From Cloacimonetes bacterium SCGC AAA252-N17 (GTDB lineage Bacteria; Cloacimonadota; Cloacimonadia; JGIOTU-2): 44,340 nucleotides of DNA. The notes under the pieces were generated by a model. That model was given only the letters and a program-made list of their open reading frames with translations. It had not been told where the DNA came from and did no database searches. The position numbers and the translations under genes are program-made. Shown here in pieces: positions 1 to 6,791 of the stretch. The stretch covers positions 1-44,340 of the forward strand of contig ASNI01000020.1 of the NCBI GenBank assembly GCA_000404785.1. Direction: 5' to 3'. Numbering within the stretch: position 1 is the stretch's first letter; every line of letters starts with the position of its first letter.

Positions 1-1
1 T

Positions 2-166
2 ATGCTAATTAGAGACTTTTTCCCTAAAGGAACAGACTTTAGTAAAGTTAGTAAGAAAGAAATTAAGAAGGTTCAAAACATGTTGAATGAAAGACCAAGA
101 AAAACCTTGAATTGGCTAACTCCTAAAGAGGTATTTAATAATTTAATTGTTGCAATAAAAACTTGA
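2..166 (+). CDS. IS30-family transposase, C-terminal fragment (cut by window edge)
   Basis: The open frame runs in from the left edge and gives 54 residues ending at TGA 164-166. It contains 'LNERPRKTLNWLTPKEVF', which matches the conserved C-terminal signature of IS30-type DDE transposases (N-x-RPRK-x-L-x-x-x-TP-x-E-V/F). The ATG at position 2 is an internal Met of that domain, not a start; the catalytic DDE core would lie outside the window. The element's right inverted repeat should lie around the stop codon and just after it, but it cannot be identified without the left end. Family assignment is fairly sure; whether the element is intact is unknown. Confidence 0.8.
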   Translation: MLIRDFFPKGTDFSKVSKKEIKKVQNMLNERPRKTLNWLTPKEVFNNLIVAIKT

Positions 167-299
167 ACCTACCATTATAAATAATTAAGTAACTAATCAA
201 TTCCATAATATTTTTCTGTCCATATTTTTTTTTATTAACTTGCACAATCCTGCAATATAATTATTCTTTCAGTATAATTGTAATATTATTGCGAGCAAA

Positions 300-503
300 A
301 TGTATTTTTTTGTATATAGTTTGCCATTAGCTGATACAGTATTAAATTTTATCTTTTCTTTTATTAATAAAAATTCTAAGATTTATATTATTAATCCTGA
401 TGTAACGGAGATTAAAAAGAGAATGGCAAAAATATCAGGATCAGGATATCCATCAGACAATAACAATTCAATACGCCGAAGAACAATAACAAAAAAATTA
501 TAA
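300..503 (+). pseudogene. Possible decayed SIR2-like domain fragment
   Basis: This short frame encodes 67 residues. Residues 5-42 read 'VYSLPLADTVLNFIFSF' followed by 'KIYIINPD', resembling the 'GYSLPESDT...' strand-helix and '(I/V)(I/V)NPD' strand near the C-terminus of some SIR2-like NAD-binding domains. The in-frame sequence continues upstream to a stop at 258-260 without a domain core, no ribosome binding site is evident, and the tail after residue 45 is low complexity. The call rests on a short similarity recognised by eye; it may equally be a chance open frame in AT-rich DNA. Confidence 0.2.
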
Positions 504-675
504 AAAACAAATTGATTCTTAAGTATTAATATCTTATCAATAAATTTGGTGTTTTTTTTGGCAGAAAAATTTCATCCATTTCTTTGAAGCCTTTATTAAT
601 AAATGTTCACACCATTAATTTTTTTTACTCAACTTTTTTGATATATTATTTTTCGATATTTCTCTGTGCTCTCTG

Positions 676-710
676 CCTGCCCCGTAAGGAAGAATGACTG
701 TATCGGGGTG
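676..710 (+). repeat. Dispersed 35-nt hairpin repeat, copy 1
   Basis: A five-pair stem CCCCG (680-684) / CGGGG (704-708) encloses a 19-nt loop. The same 35-nt unit recurs at 41411-41445 with only four differences, two of which change one stem pair from C-G to T-A. A 33-nt version lies in reverse orientation at 16439-16471. Confidence 0.75.
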
Positions 711-853
711 TTCTCTGCTTGGCAGGGCGTAGTGAAACGAAGACTGGTGGTTTTATTCTTTTTTGGTTTCGGTTTACCCCATTGGATACTACTTATATCC
801 GAGGATACAGAACAGAAAAAGGGAGTTATCCTACGGGGTTTATCCGGGTTAGG

Positions 854-2068
854 TTAATTCAATTTACCTGCTATAAATGCTGTTGTCCAGGCGGCTTGAA
901 AATTATAACCTTCGGTAATTCCGTCAATGTCCATTATTTCGCCGGCAAAATATAGGTTTTTGCACACCTTGCTTTGCATAGTTTTAAAATCGATACTTTC
1001 CAGACTAACACCTCCACAAGTAACAAACTCTTCTTTAAATGATCTTTTCCCATTCACAGAATAAACATCATTGGTTAACACATTCACCAATTTATTCATC
1101 CCCTTCTTTCCGAGTTGTCCCCATGTTTTCTTTACTGAAAAATCACTTTTATCAAGCAAATAACGCCATAATCTTTCAGGCAAAAAATATGGTCTCACGT
1201 TGGACAAAATTTTATTTGAATGTTCATTAACAATGCTTCTCAATTTATCCATAACAACATCATTGTTATGCACATTAGTCCAATTCACCTGGATCTTAAA
1301 TTCATATACTTTTTCATTCAACAATCTCGCTCCAAATGCCGATAATTTCAAGATCACCGGACCGCTCATACCCCAATGAGTAATGAGCAAGGGACCTTCG
1401 GATCTAAGCTTTGTTCCTTGTATGCTCACCAAAGTTTTTTCCACCGCGACTCCCATCAACTCGGTAACCGATTCGGTAGGCATATTGAATGTGAATAATG
1501 AAGGAACAGGTTCTTCGATCTTGTGATTTAATTTTTCAAGCCACTCCAACCCTTTTTTTTTCGGAGAGCCGCCTGTTGCAACAATCACTTTGTCAAAAGT
1601 TCTCGATTGAACATCTCCATCAATAAAGTCTAATTCCAGCTTGTCACCTATCGGTTTAATGGCTTTTATTCCTCTCCCAAGTTCAATCTCAATCCCTAAT
1701 TTTTTCGTTTGTTGAAGAAAACAATCTATTATGCTTTGTGAACTTTGAGATACAGGAAAAACGCAATTGTCATCTTGAATTACCAAAGGAACGCCTCTGG
1801 ACTCAAACCACTGCATAGCATGTGTGGTATTAAAGATTCTAAAAGCTTTTTTTAACGCTTTCCCTCCTCTGGGATACGCTCCAGATAGTTCTTTTATGGA
1901 TGTGCAATCATTGGTAATATTACACTTTCCTCCACCCGATATTTTAACCTTTGCCAAGAGCTTTTTTGATTTTTCGAAAATGACAACTTTGGCATCCGGA
2001 TAATTTTCTTTTGCTGTAATTGCCGAAAAGAAACCGGCCGCTCCACCTCCAACTATTGCAATTTGCAC
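854..2068 (-). CDS. BaiN/HI0933-type NAD(P)/FAD-dependent oxidoreductase
   Basis: This 404-residue flavoprotein has the usual length for the HI0933/YhiN/BaiN family. The N-terminal FAD-binding Rossmann motif is GGGAAG at residues 7-12, with the ribose-binding Glu in 'IFEKSKK' about residue 32. The family motif 'SGGGKCN' is at 44-50, and the C-terminal FAD motif 'YFAGEIMDIDG' is near residue 370. Members are annotated as aminoacetone oxidases or flavin-dependent reductases, and most have no proven substrate; BaiN of gut clostridia was linked to bile-acid 7-dehydroxylation, which is not a safe transfer here. The start is GTG (2066-2068), preceded by AAGG about seven bases upstream. It is cytosolic, and no operon partner is evident. 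Confidence 0.9.
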   Translation of the reverse strand: MQIAIVGGGAAGFFSAITAKENYPDAKVVIFEKSKKLLAKVKISGGGKCNITNDCTSIKELSGAYPRGGKALKKAFRIFNTTHAMQWFESRGVPLVIQDDNCVFPVSQSSQSIIDCFLQQTKKLGIEIELGRGIKAIKPIGDKLELDFIDGDVQSRTFDKVIVATGGSPKKKGLEWLEKLNHKIEEPVPSLFTFNMPTESVTELMGVAVEKTLVSIQGTKLRSEGPLLITHWGMSGPVILKLSAFGARLLNEKVYEFKIQVNWTNVHNNDVVMDKLRSIVNEHSNKILSNVRPYFLPERLWRYLLDKSDFSVKKTWGQLGKKGMNKLVNVLTNDVYSVNGKRSFKEEFVTCGGVSLESIDFKTMQSKVCKNLYFAGEIMDIDGITEGYNFQAAWTTAFIAGKLN

Positions 2069-2179
2069 TTTAATACCTTATAACATAGCATCCGAAGTCA
2101 ACGGTTGGAAAGCAATAAGCCATAAACTGTAGAGAGAAAGCTCATTATTGATAAAAATATGTATTCGAGAATCCGTTCA

Positions 2180-2192
2180 GCTCTTCCGATCT
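2180..2192. other. 13-mer identical to the Illumina adapter core
   Basis: The plus strand reads GCTCTTCCGATCT, the exact reverse complement of the common Illumina adapter start AGATCGGAAGAGC. It lies in non-coding DNA between the flavoprotein gene and the Lys-rich microprotein gene. By base composition alone a given 13-mer is not expected in a 44-kb window, so an unclipped adapter or a chimeric assembly join is possible. Chance identity is also possible. Confidence 0.55.
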
Positions 2193-2215
2193 GCCGCATT
2201 TCATGGTTATGTTTT

Positions 2216-2326
2216 TTATTCTTTTAGATTTTTCTCTTTTTTCTGCTTGCGTTTTTCCTTAAGTGTAAGTTTAGCTTTTTTTTGATTTTCTTTTTTACCC
2301 TTATCTTTTTTTCCTTTGTCTCCCAT
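2216..2326 (-). CDS. Lysine-rich conserved microprotein (36 residues)
   Basis: ATG at 2326-2324 opens a 36-residue frame starting MGDKGKKDKGKKE and ending at TAA 2218-2216. About half of the residues are Lys, with no hydrophobic segment. A clean ribosome binding site (AAGGAG, in the reverse complement of 2331-2340) sits about six bases upstream, which argues for real translation. Near-identical 'MGDKGKKDKGK...' small proteins occur in many bacteria as uncharacterised basic proteins; that is recalled, not searched. The composition suggests binding to nucleic acid or ribosomes, but no function is known. The gene has its own short leader and stands alone between two larger minus-strand genes. 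Confidence 0.75.
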   Translation of the reverse strand: MGDKGKKDKGKKENQKKAKLTLKEKRKQKKEKNLKE

Positions 2327-2448
2327 TTTTATTTCTCCTTAAATTATTTTTCTTCTATGGTTTTTATTAAAAGCATAACCTATGGCTAACCTGCTGAGTC
2401 ATCATTTCCGACTTTCTCGCAGCCAGGTTGATCCTTTTGTTGTGTGTT

Positions 2449-3642
2449 TTACATTGTGTTCTTCCAGGTTGTTAGTAAAAATCGAGCTAATGCTTCAGAC
2501 CTTACTATTAACGTTCTAATCTGTTGATCTATAAAATTTATACTTATTTCATGGGTACCTCTTTGAAAGAGGTCGATAAACTTGATGTGCGATTCGACGT
2601 CTTTATTGACGAATTCCTTAAACGGCCCATGATTTATGTCACGGCAGACAAATAATAAACGTGCTTTACGAGTTGGCCGACCTTGATAATAGTGCGAAGG
2701 GTCTGTTGTCCATTTTTTAACCTCCACATCTGGCGCTATACCGTGTAGTATATGAGAAATCATTTCTCGCAAAGAAACAACAACATGCCTTTTCTTGTCT
2801 GGATTTGTTGAAGACAACGCCCATTTTGCACCAAGCCAAAGTTTCTTGATTTCGGGGTTAACATGAGCAAGAAGTTCTTCTAGTGAGATTTCAATATGTT
2901 CCCTGATTCCATCCTCTATATTATCCGCTTCCTCAACATATTCCTCATTTTCAATTCTTGAAATTGTGTCTAGTAAATCAGAACTTAATAATATCTCAAC
3001 AGGAGGAAGCCCTGAAACGAATGGCGGAAAATCTGTGATATCAAATTGTTTTTCGCTGAATGAATGAACAAATGAATTATAATTTTCGGACAAACTTTTA
3101 AATGATTCGAGCGCACCATATAGCTCACCAGTTTTATGCAAAACACTTTTTTCAAGATTGTTCCAAGGTGAATTTAATAGACGCTCTTGTGCCAAAAGAG
3201 TAGCTTGGGCAATTCCTTCATAATGCAGACCTATTACCAGCTTCGAGGCTTCTACACTTGAAGATAGATGTTTTATAGAATCAATTTCTGACTTCCATAA
3301 TCTATTAACAGATGCGGCTTCTTCTACGAGTCTTGATAGAGATGTTTGTTCCGAGAACAAATTTGACAATCTAGAATTTGCTTGAGTTATTGAATCAATA
3401 ATTGCCCTCGATGAATATAGTTCTCGAACTCTGTCTATTTCTGGTTGAAGAGACGCAACTATGTCCGCATAGGATGAGATAAATGGAGACATTTGGCTTT
3501 TGAATAAATCCTCTTGAGCCTGTATATCTTTTATGATTCTGGTGAAAGAATTACCATAAAGCTTCTCAAACCTTTTGAACTGCTCAAAGGCTTGAGAAGC
3601 TGCATTTGAAATTTCAAATTGTCTTTTGTACCAATCTTCCAT
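2449..3642 (-). CDS. Unassigned 397-residue protein, possibly with a pPIWI-associated nuclease-like C-terminus
   Basis: A soluble protein with no signal peptide or membrane segment. The N-terminal two thirds is mostly helical and rich in Gln, Ser and Glu, probably partly coiled coil. The C-terminal 130 residues are richer in conserved-looking charged motifs: 'SSTNPDKKRHVVVSLREM', 'HILHGIAPD', 'GRPTRKARLLFVCRDI', and 'LFQRGTHE'. This pattern (a helix with SLRE, a following H-x2-H, then RPTR-x-AR) resembles C-terminal domains described as predicted pPIWI-associating nucleases, a family found in defence neighbourhoods. I recall this from memory with limited certainty. No Argonaute, helicase or other defence gene adjoins it here. 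The start (ATG 3642-3640) has only weak Shine-Dalgarno sequence (AAGG). It could be a stand-alone defence or abortive-infection protein, or something unrelated. Confidence 0.7.
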   Translation of the reverse strand: MEDWYKRQFEISNAASQAFEQFKRFEKLYGNSFTRIIKDIQAQEDLFKSQMSPFISSYADIVASLQPEIDRVRELYSSRAIIDSITQANSRLSNLFSEQTSLSRLVEEAASVNRLWKSEIDSIKHLSSSVEASKLVIGLHYEGIAQATLLAQERLLNSPWNNLEKSVLHKTGELYGALESFKSLSENYNSFVHSFSEKQFDITDFPPFVSGLPPVEILLSSDLLDTISRIENEEYVEEADNIEDGIREHIEISLEELLAHVNPEIKKLWLGAKWALSSTNPDKKRHVVVSLREMISHILHGIAPDVEVKKWTTDPSHYYQGRPTRKARLLFVCRDINHGPFKEFVNKDVESHIKFIDLFQRGTHEISINFIDQQIRTLIVRSEALARFLLTTWKNTM

Positions 3643-3684
3643 TTCTTACCTTGACCTCATGTATTCTTAGCGCACAACAAATAT

Positions 3685-3708
3685 TATACTGCGAAGTTAA
3701 GCAGTATA
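3685..3708. promoter_or_regulatory. 8-bp-stem hairpin in the divergent intergenic region
   Basis: TATACTGC (3685-3692) and GCAGTATA (3701-3708) form a perfect inverted repeat around an 8-nt spacer. It lies between two divergently transcribed genes, 43 bp upstream of the unassigned minus-strand gene. It could be an operator or simply a palindrome; no T-tract follows it. Confidence 0.3.
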
Positions 3709-3881
3709 TGGACCACCTATAATAGAAAGTAACCATTAAACATCCTTTTTACATCTTTTATCTTATTTCGGATAAATGTTACCTATAAATACTATGTCAA
3801 GAAATTCAATACGCTCAAGAAACATAACAAAATTGACATAAAATTTCCGTCTCCTGAGATACCTTCAAAGGAAAATCTAAA

Positions 3882-5627
3882 ATGAATGCAGAAAATCAAA
3901 TCAATAAATTAAATTGGCTCCGGAAGAGCATTATCGGCAGAAATATGCCTTTTGAAACACCTTTTGGAACAAGACCGCTCGTGTATGCAGATTATACAGC
4001 AAGCGGTCGAGCAGTGGATTTTATAGAGAACTACCTTCAGTATATCCTAAAATTTTATGCAAATACTCACACTGAAGATGATTTCACAGGAAAAACAATG
4101 ACCCGGCTTTTAAATGAAGCCGAAGCACATATAAAGGATTTGGTCAATGCCGGTGAAAAGGGAAAGATCATTTTTACAGGAAACGGTACAACAGGTGGGA
4201 TCACTCGCTTGCAACAGATCCTTGGTGTGTACTGGTCTCCGACTACGCAGGAAAGAGTGAACAAATTTCTCGATAGTTGCATTGAGGTAAATAAAGAATC
4301 TCATGCAGAATGTCATAAAAAATTGTTGGATTTCATAGAAAAGAATAAACCAATTGTTTTTGTTGGTCCCTATGAGCACCATTCTAATGAGATAATGTGG
4401 CGCCAAACTCTGTGCGAGGTTATAGAAATTCCTCTTAATGAGAACGAAGTGCTTAATCTGAAAGCACTTGAAAAAGAGGTGTCTGATCCAAAATACAATA
4501 AAAGACAAAAGATCGGATCATTCTCTGCAGCATCAAATGTGACAGGAATAAAAACTCCGGTTTATGAAGTTGCAAAAATCTTGCATGAAAACAATGCTAT
4601 TGCGTGTTTCGATTTTGCTGCCTGCGCCCCTTATATTGAAATTGATATGAACCGAGACGAAAAGAGTTATTTTGATGCGATCTTTTTTTCTCCCCATAAA
4701 TTTTTGGGTGGTCCGGGCTCTTCAGGAATTCTTATTATAAATGAGAATATCTATCGAAGCGATCTTCCGCCGACTATTGCTGCAGGTGGCACGGTTAAGT
4801 TTGTCAGTTTTGATAAAGAATGCTATGTAGATGATATTGAGACGCGAGAAAAACCGGGCACTCCGGGTATTATTCAGGCAATTAAGTCTTCGATGGTTTT
4901 GCAGCTTAAAGACAAAATTGGTGTTGATACAATTGAAGAGATCGAAGATTTTTACGTAACTGAGTTTTTCAAAGCTTTTCTGGATGATGAACGAATGATC
5001 ATTTACGGACCTAAAGATCAAGAGAGCAAGATCGGTATCATTGCGTTCAATATCAAACATAATGATAGAATTCTTCACCCCAAATTCGTTACAAAGCTCC
5101 TCAATGATCTTTTTGGTATTCAGACAAGGGCTGGCTGCTCCTGCGCCGGTCCCTATGGACACAGACTCCTGCATTTCGACGATATCACTTCAAAAATGTA
5201 TCGCTGTTTTACGGGGATAATAAATCTTGAAGGCATGAAGCCCGGATGGGTACGATTGAATGTGCACTATTCACTCTCATATGAAGAATTCAGCTATATC
5301 ATTGAAGCGATCAAACTTATCTCTGAATATGGATATCTCTTCCTGTCATTATATAAATTTGATATAACATCAGGTGAATGGTCGCATGTTGATGCTATGG
5401 ATTCGGAAATTCAGCTTGATCTCGATTTTGATAGGATTATAAATATCGAATTTGAACAGGACTCAAACCACAAAGAATCTGATAATCTTTATAAAAAACA
5501 TATTGAAGATGCGAAACAGATTGTGAAAGAATTATTTACGGATTACAAAGAACCTGAGTATATTAAATGGGATGAGGACATAGAAAAAGGGGCGTTCTTT
5601 TATGTGGTTAATGCAAGGAAAAATTGA
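3882..5627 (+). CDS. Class V aminotransferase-fold PLP enzyme (cysteine desulfurase-like)
   Basis: A 581-residue fold-type I PLP enzyme of the class V (NifS/SufS/isopenicillin-N-epimerase) superfamily. Visible landmarks are 'DYTASGR' near residue 38, the phosphate-binding 'TGNGTTGGI' near 100, the Asp region 'ACFDFAACAP' near 245, and the Schiff-base Lys273 in 'FFSPHKFLGGPGSSG'. A Cys-rich loop 'RAGCSCAGPYG' with Cys419 and Cys421 sits where SufS-type enzymes keep their active-site Cys, so desulfurase or selenocysteine-lyase-like chemistry is possible. The length exceeds the usual 400 residues because of a C-terminal tail of about 90 residues after the small domain. The substrate is not established. 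No iron-sulfur assembly gene is adjacent. The start ATG has AAAGGA upstream. The next ORF could start at its stop, but a better start lies 15 bp downstream. Confidence 0.85.
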   Translation: MNAENQINKLNWLRKSIIGRNMPFETPFGTRPLVYADYTASGRAVDFIENYLQYILKFYANTHTEDDFTGKTMTRLLNEAEAHIKDLVNAGEKGKIIFTGNGTTGGITRLQQILGVYWSPTTQERVNKFLDSCIEVNKESHAECHKKLLDFIEKNKPIVFVGPYEHHSNEIMWRQTLCEVIEIPLNENEVLNLKALEKEVSDPKYNKRQKIGSFSAASNVTGIKTPVYEVAKILHENNAIACFDFAACAPYIEIDMNRDEKSYFDAIFFSPHKFLGGPGSSGILIINENIYRSDLPPTIAAGGTVKFVSFDKECYVDDIETREKPGTPGIIQAIKSSMVLQLKDKIGVDTIEEIEDFYVTEFFKAFLDDERMIIYGPKDQESKIGIIAFNIKHNDRILHPKFVTKLLNDLFGIQTRAGCSCAGPYGHRLLHFDDITSKMYRCFTGIINLEGMKPGWVRLNVHYSLSYEEFSYIIEAIKLISEYGYLFLSLYKFDITSGEWSHVDAMDSEIQLDLDFDRIINIEFEQDSNHKESDNLYKKHIEDAKQIVKELFTDYKEPEYIKWDEDIEKGAFFYVVNARKN

Positions 5628-5641
5628 ATGAAAGGAAAGCG

Positions 5642-6436
5642 ATGAGAAAGATAATAATATTTTGTATGATTTTATTTGTTTTTATTGTTGGATGTGAAAA
5701 ATCTACATCCCCCGGGATTGCGTCTAAAATAAATGGTACAGTGCATGATCCTTCCGGCAATCCGGTAGCTGATGCCAAGATTTTGGTGAATTTTAATATT
5801 GATTGTGACTATCCTATCAAAAGTAAAAATGGGTTATTCGAATTACAGAATAAGAATATATGTTCAGATCCAGACGCAGTTGATGACCCACCCTGGTTCG
5901 AGACAAAACTTTATAACAATTACCCTAACCCATTTACTAATGTAACTTCTATCAATTTTTGTCTGGGAACTACATGCTCTATTTCTGTATGGATTGAAGA
6001 TAATTTTGATAATGAAGTTAAAACTATTCTCGCTAATCAATCTTGCCAGGCAGGACATAGTCAGGTTGTCTGGAACGGAAAAAATAACGATAACAAAAAT
6101 TTTCAAAATGGTACTTCCAAAGTAATGTTATATGCCAAAGATGAACTTTTTTGCGACACACTTTTTGTTTTCAAGGATTACAACGATTTTACTTATAATA
6201 CCACAACACCGTTGAGGACAACAAACAATGCAGGTCAATTCACAATCTATTCACAAGATCTTCCGCTTAATTATGTCGGAGATTATTTTGATCCTGAAGG
6301 TTGCAACCCTGGAGATTTTTCAGTTACTCCTTATATTGACATCTGGGCATTTCATGCGGATTATGCATCTGTTCACATTGATAGTGTATTGATTGAGTCA
6401 GGGCATGATATTAATGTTACATTAACATTTGAGTGA
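5642..6436 (+). CDS. Lipoprotein with a carboxypeptidase-regulatory-like module and an internal YPNPF domain
   Basis: I chose ATG 5642 because AAAGGAAAGCG sits just before it; an in-frame ATG at 5624 overlaps the preceding stop but lacks such a site. The 264-residue product begins MRKIIIFCMILFVFIVGC, a lipoprotein signal with lipobox ending at a Cys at about residue 18, so it should be membrane anchored. It is followed by 'GTVHDPSGNPVADAKI' (a carboxypeptidase-regulatory-like beta sandwich) and then, in the middle, 'NYPNPFTNVTSINF ... VVWNGKN', the FlgD/Ig-like module usually found at the extreme C-terminus. Another 100 or so residues follow, so here it cannot act as a simple C-terminal sorting tag. 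Likely exported and structural; function unknown. Confidence 0.75.
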   Translation: MRKIIIFCMILFVFIVGCEKSTSPGIASKINGTVHDPSGNPVADAKILVNFNIDCDYPIKSKNGLFELQNKNICSDPDAVDDPPWFETKLYNNYPNPFTNVTSINFCLGTTCSISVWIEDNFDNEVKTILANQSCQAGHSQVVWNGKNNDNKNFQNGTSKVMLYAKDELFCDTLFVFKDYNDFTYNTTTPLRTTNNAGQFTIYSQDLPLNYVGDYFDPEGCNPGDFSVTPYIDIWAFHADYASVHIDSVLIESGHDINVTLTFE

Positions 6437-6478
6437 TCTGAAATCATGCACTATTTTAAAATCCTGTAATAGAGAGAT

Positions 6479-6769
6479 ATGAAAAATAATTCGCTTGTGC
6501 CATTAGAAACATTAATGAATAAAATTATTTTTATTCATGGCTGCAAAGTCCTGTTGGATAGTGATCTTGCTGAACTTTATGTAGTTGAAACAAGGGTACT
6601 AAATCAAGCTGTTAAAAGAAATATTGAACGATTTCCCTCAGATTTTATGTTTCAGCTTACAAATGATGAATGGGAGAATTTGAAATCACAAAATGTGATA
6701 TCAAGTTGGGGAGGACGAAGGCATCAGCCCTTTGCTTTTACAGAGCAGGGAATAGCGATTCTGTTATAG
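6479..6769 (+). pseudogene. ORF6N-domain protein, 3' truncated
   Basis: The frame encodes 96 residues that match the ORF6N DNA-binding domain: 'IIFIHGCKVLLDSDLAELY' (the family's 'RG..VMLDRDLAELYGV'), 'LNQAVKRNIERFPSDFMFQL', and 'FAFTEQGIAIL'. In complete members the protein continues after 'FTEQG(V/I)AML(S)' for roughly 100 more residues. Here a stop follows immediately, and purH begins 22 bp later. ORF6N proteins come from phages and mobile elements (related to KilA-N/BRO proteins), so this looks like a remnant of an insertion whose distal half was lost. The start ATG 6479 has only a weak GAGAG upstream. Whether the short domain is still expressed is unknown. Confidence 0.75.
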
Positions 6770-6791
6770 AAAAATTATTAAGGAATAAAAT

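Larger units (their letters stand above)
167..853. other. Gene-poor AT-rich stretch with a decayed fragment and one hairpin repeat
   Basis: No convincing intact gene is seen. The stretch holds a possible degenerate SIR2-like fragment (300-503), a 35-nt hairpin repeat (676-710) and, just before it, a short 'ctctgtgctctctg' piece related to the 9-nt repeat in the deoB tail. Open frames after 710 run through sequence with no recognisable protein. It looks like remnant DNA between an IS element and the 3' end of the minus-strand flavoprotein gene. Confidence 0.5.

Noticed and set aside
2391..2448. Imperfect inverted repeat with AAC...GTT ends downstream of the unassigned minus-strand gene, resembling an integron attC site
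   Set aside because: Each R box has a mismatch to the RYYYAAC/GTTRRRY consensus, the stem pairs poorly, and the candidate partner upstream of the gene (GCTTAAC...GTTGTGC around 3670-3700) spans only about 31 nt, too short for an attC. No integrase or second cassette is visible.
4110..4508. 132-codon minus-strand frame inside the aminotransferase gene
   Set aside because: Fully antisense to a strongly conserved coding sequence; no similarity or start signal.
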